A stretch of 64,000 nucleotides of DNA. Source: Microbulbifer sediminum. Lineage in GTDB: Bacteria; Pseudomonadota; Gammaproteobacteria; Pseudomonadales; Cellvibrionaceae. Location: positions 1-64,000 of the forward strand of contig NZ_JAJSAP010000001.1 of the NCBI RefSeq assembly GCF_021729035.1, given 5' to 3'. Both the position numbers and the translations under genes were made by a program. This document shows positions 48,948 to 58,014 of the stretch, piece after piece. The notes under the pieces are model-generated. The model saw only the letters and a list, made by a program, of their open reading frames with translations. It was not told where the DNA came from and ran no database searches. The number at the start of each line of letters is the position of its first letter. The stretch's first letter is position 1.

Positions 48948-50575
48948 TCTGTCTCTTTTACCTCAGCAGGACGGTTTCGGGCGGGCTCCCGTTGCAGGAT
49001 CATGTCCGCGGCTTTTTCTGCAATCGCGATAACCGGCGCGTTGGTGTTGCCGCTCACCAGGGTGGGCATGATCGAGGCATCAACCACCCGCAAGCCACCA
49101 ACGCCTCGCACCCGCAGCTCACTGTCCACCACCGCCATGTCATCATCCCCCATTTTACAGGTGCCGACGGGGTGATAGATACTCTCGGCGTTTTCACGGA
49201 TAAACGCCTCTATCTTTCGCCGCGTCGCCAGGGGCTCTGCCGGACTCCACCACCGCTTCTGGTAGCGCTGCATGTCAGCCTGGGAGAGGATCTCCCGCGC
49301 CATTTCGAAGGCCTCCACCATTACGTCCAGATCAACGTCCTCACTGAGGTAATTGGGCTGGATACGCGGCATTGCCGCCGGATCGCGGGAAACCAGGGAG
49401 ATGGTACCGCGGCTCGCCGGGCGCAGGGCGCACGCATGCAGTGAGTAGCCATAACCACCGGGTTTCTGCAGCCCGTGCTGGAACAGAGGCGCAGCGCAAA
49501 AATGGAACTGGATATCAGGATGACCGCCGGCGTGGCTGGAGCTGGCAAAGCCTCCCGCCTCGGCGACATTGCTGCTCAGAGGCCCGCGATTCAGCAGCAG
49601 TAACTCCGGCAGGCGCAGTGCGGCCTTGAGCATCGGCCAGGGTGAATTGGAGAAGGTTACCGGTGCATTGGCTTCCACCACCTGCGTGATATCCAGGTGG
49701 TCCTGGAGGTTCTGCCCCACCCCCGGGAGGTGCGCCTGTGGCGTGATGCCCAGCCGCTTGCTCTCGGCGACATCGCCAATGCCCGACAACTGCAGCAGCT
49801 GGGGCGACTGAATGGCGCCAGCGCTCAGGATTACCTCCCGGTTGGCGATGATACGCCTGCCATCCAGCAGCTCCACACCGGTCACCCGGTCCCCGTGAAA
49901 CAGCAACCGTGCCACCTGAGAACCGGTATGCACCTGGAGGTTGGGTCGATTGATGATCGGGTGCAGGTAAGCCGCCGCAGAAGAACAGCGACGGCCACGG
50001 CGCTGGGTCACCTGGTAAAATCCCACGCCATTCTGCTGCGAGCCATTGAAATCGTTGTTCAGCCGGTGGCCCGCTTTCTGCGCTGCGCGCACAAATGCGC
50101 CACCCGCCTTGCTCTTCCACTTCAGGTCCGACACCGACAGGGGGCCATAACCGCTGTGGTGGGCATCGCTGCCGCGCTCGTTGCCCTCGGCCATCAGGAA
50201 ATACGGCAGCATATCCCGCCACCCCCAACCGGGGTTACCGGCGGCCTCCCAGGCATCGTAATCAGCGCCGTTGCCGCGGATGTAGATCATCGCGTTAATG
50301 GCACTGCTGCCGCCAAGTGTGCGTCCGCGAGGCCATAACAGGCGCCGCTCGTTCAGGTGCTGCTGTGGCTCGGTGTGGTGATGCAGGTTGTAACGCTGGC
50401 CCGGCACCAGGTAATTGATACCGGCCGGGACACTGATCATCAGGCTGTGATCGCGGCGGCCCGCTTCCAGCAGGCAGACCCGGTTCTGTTCTTCGGCACT
50501 GAGGCGGTTGGCCAGCACACAGCCAGCGGAACCGGCGCCGACAATGACATAATCAAAGACCATCTGACGGGACAT
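48944..50575 (-). CDS. GMC oxidoreductase (choline-dehydrogenase-like)
   Basis: A 543-residue FAD enzyme of the glucose-methanol-choline family. The ADP-binding motif VIVGAGSAGCVLA lies at residues 10-22. WPRGRTLGGSSAINAM (about 81-96) is GMC signature 1 and GAIQSPQLLQLSGIG signature 2. The catalytic His-Asn pair is in SIYHPVGTCKMG and SGNTNAPV. Substrate is unclear: choline, alkanol or other alcohols are all possible, and no betaine genes are nearby. It heads an operon with rlmA, tadA and the channel. Confidence 0.9.
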   Translation of the reverse strand: MSRQMVFDYVIVGAGSAGCVLANRLSAEEQNRVCLLEAGRRDHSLMISVPAGINYLVPGQRYNLHHHTEPQQHLNERRLLWPRGRTLGGSSAINAMIYIRGNGADYDAWEAAGNPGWGWRDMLPYFLMAEGNERGSDAHHSGYGPLSVSDLKWKSKAGGAFVRAAQKAGHRLNNDFNGSQQNGVGFYQVTQRRGRRCSSAAAYLHPIINRPNLQVHTGSQVARLLFHGDRVTGVELLDGRRIIANREVILSAGAIQSPQLLQLSGIGDVAESKRLGITPQAHLPGVGQNLQDHLDITQVVEANAPVTFSNSPWPMLKAALRLPELLLLNRGPLSSNVAEAGGFASSSHAGGHPDIQFHFCAAPLFQHGLQKPGGYGYSLHACALRPASRGTISLVSRDPAAMPRIQPNYLSEDVDLDVMVEAFEMAREILSQADMQRYQKRWWSPAEPLATRRKIEAFIRENAESIYHPVGTCKMGDDDMAVVDSELRVRGVGGLRVVDASIMPTLVSGNTNAPVIAIAEKAADMILQREPARNRPAEVKETE

Positions 50576-50657
50576 TTATTGTTTCTCTCTTATTCCCTGT
50601 TTCACCCTCAAGGTACACTTGGCGCGCCCCTTCTCCAAGGCGAGTGGAACACCAGCC

Positions 50658-51347
50658 ATGACCGATTCCGAATTCAGCGATAAAAAGATCCTGCAGAGCT
50701 GGGAAACCAACGCCGCACCCTGGACCCGGGCGATCGATACGGGCGAGATAGTCAGTCGCAAGCTGGTCACTGATGCAGAGATTGTAGCCGCCCTGCTCGA
50801 GCACTGGCCCGGGAGCGTGCTCGATATCGGTTGCGGGGAGGGCTGGCTGGGCAGGGTACTGGCTGCGCACGGCGTACACGTGTGGGGTATCGATGCCACT
50901 GCGGCCCTGGTGGAAACAGCCCGCCGGCGGGCCGGTCCACTGGAGACCTACCGCCAGGTTTCCTATACGGCGCTCGAATCGGGTTATCCGGGACGGCACT
51001 TCGACGCCCTGGCCTGTAACTTTTCCCTGCTGGGCAAGGAGTCGGTGGAGCAGGTATTCGCCAGTGCGCCCCGGCTGCTCAAGGGCCGGGGCCGCCTGGT
51101 GGTGCAGACCCTGCACCCGGCCGCCGCCTGTGGCGACGCGCCCTACCGGGATGGCTGGCGGCCGGGCTCATGGGCAGGGTTTGGCAGCGGGTTTTCGGAC
51201 CCCGCCCCCTGGTATTTCCGCACCATCGCCAGCTGGGTCGAACTGTTCCAGCGCCACGGGCTGAAACGGGTGACACTGCGCGAACCCCTGCACCCGGAGA
51301 CCGGACAGCCCGCCTCACTGATACTTGTGGGCAGTCGCGCCAGCTGA
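50658..51347 (+). CDS. Class I SAM-dependent methyltransferase
   Basis: A 229-residue protein with SAM motif I VLDIGCGEGWLGR (about 54-66), motif II region VWGIDATAAL, and a Rossmann-like remainder (FDALACNFSLLG, RLVVQTLHP). The N-terminal WETNAAPWTRAI occurs in UbiE/Methyltransf_11-type proteins. Substrate is unknown. The start at 50658 (MTDSEF) is chosen over a TTG 13 codons earlier. It is divergent from the GMC gene with only about 80 bp between. Confidence 0.82.
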   Translation: MTDSEFSDKKILQSWETNAAPWTRAIDTGEIVSRKLVTDAEIVAALLEHWPGSVLDIGCGEGWLGRVLAAHGVHVWGIDATAALVETARRRAGPLETYRQVSYTALESGYPGRHFDALACNFSLLGKESVEQVFASAPRLLKGRGRLVVQTLHPAAACGDAPYRDGWRPGSWAGFGSGFSDPAPWYFRTIASWVELFQRHGLKRVTLREPLHPETGQPASLILVGSRAS

Positions 51348-51390
51348 CGGTCCGCTGGATCGCTGTTCAGCGGACAGCCAGCGAAAGGGA

Positions 51391-54141
51391 TCAGTCACCC
51401 GCGACCGCCGGTGAAGCATCCCCGCTCGCGATTGCCGGCAGGGACACCGCGCGGCCCTCGCGGCGCCCGTCAGCGCTGAGCGCACGCACCGCCTTCACCC
51501 CCCCCGCAGCAGTTGACGCACCGGTGGCCAGTGATTGCCACTGCTCACCATCGAAATACTCCAGCGGCAGGCCCGGGAAGGGCATGGCAGTGTGCAGCCT
51601 GCCGTTCCGGGCAATGGCACCCGGCACCGGGATCCGGTAGCCGACACCGGCCCGGTCCAGCTTGGGCAACTCGCGCTGGCCGAGCACGGCTGCGAAACCC
51701 CGCCAGTCCTCAGCCAGCGCCCGGCGGTCAACCCGGGAGGTTTCGGCCGAGAACTCCTGGCCCGCCTCCAGCGGCAGTTCCCAGGGCGCCCGGTGCCAGG
51801 CGCGCTCCGCCAGTGCCAGCAGGCGGGGGAATACCATGTATTCCACCCGCGCGTCGGTGCGCACTACCTCACTCCACAACTGGCCCTGCACCCCTCGCAC
51901 CCGCTCGGCAAAAGACGCCGCCGGGGCCCTGGCAGACCACGGCTGGCCATCGCGGTTCAGGGAGATCTCCGCCAGTTGCGCGGTGTTCAGGGGGGCATAA
52001 CTGAAAGTCTTGCGTGTATCGGTGCCGCGTGATGCCCAGTAGTAACCGCTCTCCTCCGGATCCAGCTCATAGGGCATATCGAAATAGAGGAAATCCGAAT
52101 GCGCTTGCACCACGTCGAAACCAGCCTCCGCCAGGTGAACGCTCTCGTCCCCCCCGCCCCAGAACAGCGGCGCCCAGGCGTTGGCATAGTTGTCCTCCGT
52201 GGCCAGCGAGGCCTCCGCATCAGCGACACTCTTCACCCCGTCATTCCAGGCGGCCAGGGTCTCGATCCCGGCGTCCGCCACCAGCTGGCTGACACGGCTG
52301 GCGTAATAGGCGCCGAGGTCATCAATACCATCCACCGCGCCACCGGCCACCAGCTTTTCGCACTGGGGCGAGCCCGACCAGGGCTGCCGGCGCGCTGCCG
52401 CGGGCACGTCCCCCCTGTCCGGATCAGTGCCGGGCGCAGCTTCGAAGGCATCGCTGGCGAGTATGTTGACCGCTTCATCGCCGCCAAAGTGCCAGCTGCG
52501 CAGTGGCTGGCCTGCTTCCCGGTGCATCGCCTGTACCTCACGCATTACCTTACCGACAAAGGCGTACGTGGATTCGATACACGGGTTGATGTAGCTGTCG
52601 TCATAGAACTGCACCGACAGGTAGCGGGTATCATCCTCCGGGTCGATAAGACGATACTGCCCGGCCCGCCCGGGTGACTCGTCCACCAGCTTGCGATAGC
52701 GCGCCTCCATTGCCACGACCGCAGCCCGGGCGTGGGCGGGCATGTCGAATTCCGGGATCACCTCGATGTGCCGCGCAGCCGCAAAGCGCACGATGTCGAT
52801 ATAGTCACCCACCGTGAAGTGGCCACTGCCACTGTTGTCAGTATCCGGCCCAGACCCCAGCTGCGGCAGCAGGCAGCGGGTCTCGGCCAGGTCGAAGCAG
52901 CGCCGCGCGCCGACATCGGTGAGCTCCGGCAGGCCGGGGATTTCCAGCCGCCAGCCCTCGTCGTCGGACAGGTGGAAGTGGAAGCGGTTGAGCTTGTAGG
53001 CGGCCATCTGGTCCAGCAGCTTCAGGACCAGCTCCTTGCTGTGGAAATTGCGCCCCACGTCCAGGAACATGCCACGGTGCGGAAAACGTGGCCCATCCTC
53101 CACCACCACCCGGGGCAGCGTCGCCTTTGCCGGGTCCGCCAGTGCCAACAGTGACTGGACACCGTAGAAAGCCCCGGCCGCGTCAAAACCGACGATCTCA
53201 GCGCCATCGCTGCGAATATCCAGCCGATAGGCCCCCGAACGGCCGTCATCAAAGTCACCCGGCACAATCGCCACTGTCACCGGATAGGCTGCTTCTCCGG
53301 TAGCACCCAACCCCAACTGCCGCACCCGCGCCTGAACAGCCGTGATAGTCCCAGGTGCCAGCGCGGTGGCATCCACCACAATGCCGGCATCGATCGCAAG
53401 CGGGCTACCGGTAACCCGCGTTTTCTGCGCCTGCGGAATCATGCGGTGGCGCCAATCGCCGGCGGCCCCGTGGGCGACCGCGGAGAACTCCGCATACCGC
53501 GTCGCGGCTGTGGCGAGTGTACTGGCATCCCCGGCGGTGCGCTTCCAGTTGTCCGGGTGATGGCTGTTGATGGGTGCTACCAGGCCATCGACCGCATCGC
53601 TGTCTGTGGACGCAATGACCCGTGCCCGGCCGTCGCCGTCCACCACAAACATCCGTGGCATCAGGTCAGACTCTGCCTGCAGCCAGTGCTCTGCCAGCAG
53701 GTCGATTTCCAGTAACTCGCCCTCGCCCAGGCCGCTGAACGCCGATGTGGGCCGCAACCGGTGCAGGTCGCCCTTGACGTGCTCCAGCACCAGGTCGTCG
53801 CGATTCAGCACCGCCAGCGCCCGGCGGACACTGTGGAAATACAGGGTCCAGTCCCCCACGCCCGGTGCGATGGCCGGTCCCTTCCCCCTGTTGATCAACG
53901 AAATCCGGTAAGTAGAGCAGGTGGCTCCGCTCCCCCCGGCCCGCTTGCAGCGTTCCCGCAACTCATCGCCCAGGGCCTGGAAATTCACCAGCACCGCTTG
54001 CTCAACCTCGACATTCTCGGCAATGCGTGATGCCGCTGGGAACCCGGAGCCAGTTGAAGGCATGTGCGGATCACTACAGGAGGCAGCAAGCAGTCCGGCG
54101 AACAGGGGGAAAAGGAATCTGGCAGGGCGGAAAAGGGCCAT
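51391..54141 (-). CDS. GH20 beta-N-acetylhexosaminidase (chitobiase), lipoprotein
   Basis: A 916-residue enzyme. A signal peptide with lipobox LAASC suggests an outer-membrane or periplasmic lipoprotein. It has an N-terminal carbohydrate-binding-like CHB_HEX domain (about 45-180), a GH20b domain, and the GH20 barrel with the catalytic Asp-Glu pair in HFGGDEAVNI. A C-terminal Ig-like domain ends the protein. It splits N-acetylglucosamine from chitobiose and chito-oligomers. The promoter upstream carries a NagR-like operator. The start at 54141 has GAGAAG upstream; the frame is open 21 codons further. Confidence 0.94.
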   Translation of the reverse strand: MALFRPARFLFPLFAGLLAASCSDPHMPSTGSGFPAASRIAENVEVEQAVLVNFQALGDELRERCKRAGGSGATCSTYRISLINRGKGPAIAPGVGDWTLYFHSVRRALAVLNRDDLVLEHVKGDLHRLRPTSAFSGLGEGELLEIDLLAEHWLQAESDLMPRMFVVDGDGRARVIASTDSDAVDGLVAPINSHHPDNWKRTAGDASTLATAATRYAEFSAVAHGAAGDWRHRMIPQAQKTRVTGSPLAIDAGIVVDATALAPGTITAVQARVRQLGLGATGEAAYPVTVAIVPGDFDDGRSGAYRLDIRSDGAEIVGFDAAGAFYGVQSLLALADPAKATLPRVVVEDGPRFPHRGMFLDVGRNFHSKELVLKLLDQMAAYKLNRFHFHLSDDEGWRLEIPGLPELTDVGARRCFDLAETRCLLPQLGSGPDTDNSGSGHFTVGDYIDIVRFAAARHIEVIPEFDMPAHARAAVVAMEARYRKLVDESPGRAGQYRLIDPEDDTRYLSVQFYDDSYINPCIESTYAFVGKVMREVQAMHREAGQPLRSWHFGGDEAVNILASDAFEAAPGTDPDRGDVPAAARRQPWSGSPQCEKLVAGGAVDGIDDLGAYYASRVSQLVADAGIETLAAWNDGVKSVADAEASLATEDNYANAWAPLFWGGGDESVHLAEAGFDVVQAHSDFLYFDMPYELDPEESGYYWASRGTDTRKTFSYAPLNTAQLAEISLNRDGQPWSARAPAASFAERVRGVQGQLWSEVVRTDARVEYMVFPRLLALAERAWHRAPWELPLEAGQEFSAETSRVDRRALAEDWRGFAAVLGQRELPKLDRAGVGYRIPVPGAIARNGRLHTAMPFPGLPLEYFDGEQWQSLATGASTAAGGVKAVRALSADGRREGRAVSLPAIASGDASPAVAGD

Positions 54142-54173
54142 GGGCTTCTCATTGGTTATTGTCGTTGTCGGCC

Positions 54174-54201
54174 AAGATAGCGAAAAAGACAGCGCTGTCA
54201 A
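54174..54201 (-). promoter_or_regulatory. Chitobiase promoter with NagR-like operator
   Basis: Minus-strand TTGACA (complement of 54196-54201) and TATCTT (complement of 54174-54179) are 16 bp apart, a good sigma70 promoter. The spacer and -35 overlap a perfect 12-bp palindrome, GACAGCGCTGTC, at 54188-54199. This equals the core of the LacI-type NagR motif reported for chitin/GlcNAc regulons of Xanthomonas and Alteromonadales (AATGACARCGYTGTCATT, from memory). A repressor there would block the polymerase. Confidence 0.75.
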
Positions 54202-54558
54202 CACATCTCAACCTGATAGCTCTTAACTACGGGTCGGATAGTCCGTTGAATTTAGTGTCTGGCGGTCATGGTGACTAGATCATGTTTTTATAAAAAAGAT
54301 CAGAACGCCACTTCGCCGCCATAAAAAACTTTGACGCTTTGCACCCCACCGTCGCGCAGGACTGGACAACACTGTGAGAGGTGAGGAATGGCGCGGGCTG
54401 CAGAGAGAATGACCAAACAAACCCAACCATCCACGATTTTTCGTTGCAACCGCTGGCGGCTCTGTGAGATACATCGGGGTGTTCCGGGTGAGCCATAATA
54501 ATTACAGCGGTTGTTCAGTAACCGTACAGGAAAAACAGACACCCTCGGGGTAGATCCA
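54202..54558. other. AT-richer divergent gap between chitobiase and an exported protein gene
   Basis: About 350 bp without a supported gene. It is AT-richer than its neighbours, with tracts such as TTTTTATAAAAAAG at about 54285-54298. TAATAAT near 54496 could be a -10 for the rightward gene, without a clear -35. Short frames here are not convincing. Confidence 0.45.
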
Positions 54559-55044
54559 ATGGAACTCTGCAGTATTCGTTTCCGTACCTCCAGGCACCTG
54601 ACAGCGGTGCTGAGCCTGTGTTTGCTCCCAGCAACCTGCTTCGCCGACGATATTTTTATTCCCGATTCCAGTAACGCTCTCAACCTCCAGGCCGATAACG
54701 CCTTTTTCGTCGACAGTGCATTTGCACTGGACAATACGGCGCTCTACCAGGCCGCCGACAATCTGCGCAACAACTCCATGAGTAACGTCCAGCGCCAGCT
54801 CAATTACCAGTGGCTGCAGATGCATACGCATCCGGACAAATTCAAGCCCACCATGGGTGGCCGCGCACTCAACCAGATCCTGAAAATGGGCTGGGACACC
54901 TACCGGGAGCAGAACAAGCGCAACTCTTCCAACCCGCTCTTGCGTTATTCCAATGCCGGGCACGGCCGCATCGGCAAGTCGATGGATTACGATGTGCGCC
55001 TGTCAGACGACAAGTTCAAGGTAAGCTTTGAGTACGAGTTCTGA
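54559..55044 (+). CDS. Exported protein of unknown function
   Basis: A 161-residue protein with a signal peptide (hydrophobic LTAVLSLCLLPATCFA, cut near residue 35). The mature part is Asn/Gln/Asp-rich, with two FVDSAFALDN-like stretches and HPDKFKPTMGGRALNQILKMGWDTY in the middle, ending in strand-like VRLSDDKFKVSFEYEF. I do not recognise a family. The start at 54559 is favoured over 16 codons upstream because the signal peptide fits. It lies 72 bp before the RDD gene on the same strand. Confidence 0.65.
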   Translation: MELCSIRFRTSRHLTAVLSLCLLPATCFADDIFIPDSSNALNLQADNAFFVDSAFALDNTALYQAADNLRNNSMSNVQRQLNYQWLQMHTHPDKFKPTMGGRALNQILKMGWDTYREQNKRNSSNPLLRYSNAGHGRIGKSMDYDVRLSDDKFKVSFEYEF

Positions 55045-55116
55045 GGACACTCCAAAACTCACATCAGAGCGGCAGTTTGTTAGAATCTCCGCCAGTCCAA
55101 TCTGGCGGAGCCTGCC

Positions 55117-55617
55117 GTGAGCAACCTTACCACCCCTGCAACTTTTAGTGATCTCCCCCACGCCGGTGTCGGCCGGCGCCTGGCCGCCCTACTCTATGAC
55201 ACCCTGATCATTGCCGGCCTCCTGATGGTCTATGGCTTTATCGCGTTGCTGGTGGCCTCTGCGGTGGTCGGGCTCGACTGCCAGCCCGGCGCACAGGATT
55301 ATTCAACGCCCTGTGTCAGCGGCGACGAACCACTGTTCCGGCTGGGTGCCCTGGCGGTGATCGCAGCTTATTTCATCTGGTCGTGGCGTGCTGCGGGACA
55401 GACCATCGGCATGCGGGCCTGGCGACTGTTACTCGCCAGTCAGGGTGGTGTACAGCTGAGCTGGCGCCAGTGCGCCGTCCGTGCCCTGGTGGCACCGATA
55501 TCACTGGCTTGCCTGGGAGCGGGTTACTTCTGGGCCTGGACCCGGGCGGACCGTGCCAGCTGGCACGACCTGCTGTCCGGCACCGAAGTGCGCCTGCTGC
55601 CGAAGAAGAAGAAGTAG
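55117..55617 (+). CDS. RDD family membrane protein
   Basis: A 166-residue protein with three membrane helices. GVGRRLAALLYDTLIIAG holds the Arg and Asp-Asp-like residues of the RDD domain, AAGQTIGMRAWRL the second motif and DRASWHDLLSGT the third. RDD proteins are often called transporters, but function is unproven. The start is GTG at 55117 with GGCGGAG upstream. It converges on lptG, with only 23 bp between. Confidence 0.85.
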   Translation: MSNLTTPATFSDLPHAGVGRRLAALLYDTLIIAGLLMVYGFIALLVASAVVGLDCQPGAQDYSTPCVSGDEPLFRLGALAVIAAYFIWSWRAAGQTIGMRAWRLLLASQGGVQLSWRQCAVRALVAPISLACLGAGYFWAWTRADRASWHDLLSGTEVRLLPKKKK

Positions 55618-55640
55618 CAACCGGGGCGCGGCCGCTACTA

Positions 55641-56705
55641 CTAGCGCGCCCGCTTCAGCAGCATCACGCCGAGACCGAAGCACAGCAGGATTGGCACCAG
55701 TACGGCGACAAAAGGCGGGAAACCGAACACCAGGGAAGAGGGCCCAAGCATATCCTGCAGCGTCTGGAACACGATGCCCACCATCACCCCGGTGAAGACC
55801 CGCAGGCCCGTGGTCACTTCCCGCAGGGGACCGAAGATAAAGGAGATGGCAACCATCACCAGGCTGGCAATGGTCAGCGGCTGCAACAGCTTCTTCCAGA
55901 ACTCCAGCCAGTAGCGGCTGGCATCCTCCCCCTTGCCATCCAGGAAGCGGCCGTAGGACCACAGGTTACGCGGGGAGAGGTCCGAAGGCAGCGGCACCAC
56001 CAGTGAGAACAGTTCGGGTTGGACATCCGTCTCCCACACCTGCTTCTCGCTGGTTTCCGCAATTGCCTGCTCTTCGGTAAAGCGGGTCGAGCGATTGTTG
56101 ACCAGCTCCCACTCCTCGCTGGCATAGTGACCGCGCTCAGAGAAGGTCACCCGCTCCAGGTCCCGGTCACTGCCAAACCGATAGCGGGTGACACCATAGA
56201 GGTCTCCCCCGGGCATCGCGGCGTTGAAATGCACGAATTCCCCACCCTCGCGCATCCACAGCCCCTGCTCCAGGCCCCCGCGCTTAAACTCACCCAGCGC
56301 TACCGCCTTGCGCGTCTCCGCCGTCTGGCTGGTATGCGGGATAACGAACTCGGCCAGCACCAGCCCCAGTACAATCAGGATCAGCACCGGCTTCATCACC
56401 GCCCACGCCAGTCGGCCGATGGAAACCCCCGCCGCGCGCATCACGGTGAGTTCGCTGGTGCCTGCCAGCGTGCCCAGCCCGATCATGCAGCCCACCAGCG
56501 CGGCGAACCCCAGGTATTCGTAGATCCGGTCGGGGACAGTCCAGAGCAGGTACTTCACCACGTCAGCCGGCTGATAATTGCCATCGATGTCCTGCAGTTC
56601 ATCGATGTAGGCAAAAATCATGTCGAGGCCAAGGATGACCAGCAGCACGCCAGCGATCGCCGCCGCCACCGTGCGGCCGATGTACAGGTCGAGCTTACCC
56701 ATCAT
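55641..56705 (-). CDS. lptG: LptG, LPS export permease subunit
   Basis: A 354-residue inner-membrane permease with three N-terminal and three C-terminal helices around a periplasmic beta-jellyroll. MGKLDLYIGRTVAAAI starts helix 1. With LptF and the ATPase LptB it extracts LPS from the inner membrane. Two adjacent ATGs are possible (56705 or 56702); I prefer 56705, which makes an ATGA overlap with the lptF stop. Confidence 0.94.
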   Translation of the reverse strand: MMGKLDLYIGRTVAAAIAGVLLVILGLDMIFAYIDELQDIDGNYQPADVVKYLLWTVPDRIYEYLGFAALVGCMIGLGTLAGTSELTVMRAAGVSIGRLAWAVMKPVLILIVLGLVLAEFVIPHTSQTAETRKAVALGEFKRGGLEQGLWMREGGEFVHFNAAMPGGDLYGVTRYRFGSDRDLERVTFSERGHYASEEWELVNNRSTRFTEEQAIAETSEKQVWETDVQPELFSLVVPLPSDLSPRNLWSYGRFLDGKGEDASRYWLEFWKKLLQPLTIASLVMVAISFIFGPLREVTTGLRVFTGVMVGIVFQTLQDMLGPSSLVFGFPPFVAVLVPILLCFGLGVMLLKRAR

Positions 56706-57829
56706 TGCGAACCTCCCCCCCCGGACCGGCCACTGCGTTTCGGACAACGGCGGAACCTGCCACCACCCAGCAACAGCAGGCCGAGAATAAGGAAGGGTGG
56801 GTGCACCAGCCAGAGGGCTGCCGGATTGGCGATATCACCATCCTCGACCGCACCGCGCACCCAGATCAGGCTGTACAGGTAAACCATGTACAGCAGGACC
56901 GCGGGGATCATTTTCAGGTAGCGCCCCTGTCGCGGGTTGGTACGACTCAGGGGGACCGCCAGAACTGCCACCACCAGGACCAGCACCGGCAGGCTGAAAC
57001 GCCAGTGCAGGTTGGCCCGCTCCTCCGGCTTATCACTGCGCCACAGGTCCAGGGTGGCAGCGCTTTCGATACGGTCGCTCTCGCGCTCACGAAGGCGGGG
57101 CATTTCCAGTAGGGTCTCGTAGCTGGAAAACTTCATCAGCCGATAGTCGCGCTGCCCCGGCACCCCTTCGTAGCGGTAGCCGTCGCGCAGTACCAGGTAG
57201 CGTAACCCGGTCTCCGGGTCGATCTGCTGCACCCCCTCACGGGCAAGGATCACCACCTGGTAATCGGATTCTGTCTGCGCCCTGGCTGAGCCCAGCTCGG
57301 CCAGGAATACCTCGTTCATGGTGGAGCGATCATCGCTCAGTGAGTCGGCATAGTAGACCGCCCTGCCCCCTTCTGTGGCAACAAACTTACGCGGCACCAG
57401 GTGATCGAACTCGTTGCGGGACTTGTCGGCAGTGAGCAGGCCGGAGGAACGCTCCAGCCCGGTGGGCGTCAGGTACAGGCTCATGGAGGCCACCACCAGC
57501 GCCACCAGCAACGCCGGGGCCAGGGTATAGGTGAGCAGGCGCCGCTCGCTGAACCCGCAGGCGTGCAGCACCGTCATTTCACTCTCGATATACAGTCGCC
57601 CGTAGGCGAGCAGGATGCCGAGGAAGAACCCCATCGGCAGCAGGACTTCGAGGAAACCCGGCAGGCGGTAGCCCATCACCGGGAAAAGGATACCGGCGGA
57701 CAGGTCCCCGGCGGCCGCTTCCGCCAGGTACTTTACAAAGCGACCACTCATCACCATCAGCAGCAGAACAGCGCTGACTGCCAGCGTGGCAAAAAGCAGC
57801 TCGCGGCAGAGATAGCGGAAAATAATCAC
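56702..57829 (-). CDS. lptF: LptF, LPS export permease subunit
   Basis: A 375-residue partner of LptG with the same layout. VIIFRYLCRELLFATLAVSA is the first helix, and LPGFLEVLLPMGFFLGILLAYGRLYIESEM and PTGLERSSG are conserved stretches. The frame is open 51 codons upstream, but homology and an AAGGAAA ribosome site support a GTG start at 57829. It is divergent from pepA, as in most Gammaproteobacteria. Confidence 0.93.
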   Translation of the reverse strand: MIIFRYLCRELLFATLAVSAVLLLMVMSGRFVKYLAEAAAGDLSAGILFPVMGYRLPGFLEVLLPMGFFLGILLAYGRLYIESEMTVLHACGFSERRLLTYTLAPALLVALVVASMSLYLTPTGLERSSGLLTADKSRNEFDHLVPRKFVATEGGRAVYYADSLSDDRSTMNEVFLAELGSARAQTESDYQVVILAREGVQQIDPETGLRYLVLRDGYRYEGVPGQRDYRLMKFSSYETLLEMPRLRERESDRIESAATLDLWRSDKPEERANLHWRFSLPVLVLVVAVLAVPLSRTNPRQGRYLKMIPAVLLYMVYLYSLIWVRGAVEDGDIANPAALWLVHPPFLILGLLLLGGGRFRRCPKRSGRSGGGGSQ

Positions 57830-58014
57830 AGGGCGAATGGTTTCCTTGGTAACAGCAGTGCGTACGGCCGGACAAAATTTAAACAAGTGCCAAACCCAGT
57901 TAAGCATTACGAGCGCTACCGGGTTAAACTTGAGCGGCGCATTATCACCAAAATCGCAAGCAATGTCTCGGTTCGGGGACATTGATCCAGTTTTCAGTAA
58001 AAAGGAAAGGAATG

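Noticed and set aside
54275..54734. Minus-strand frames at the start of the exported-protein gene
   Set aside because: They overlap the better-supported plus-strand gene and lack a signal or family motif.
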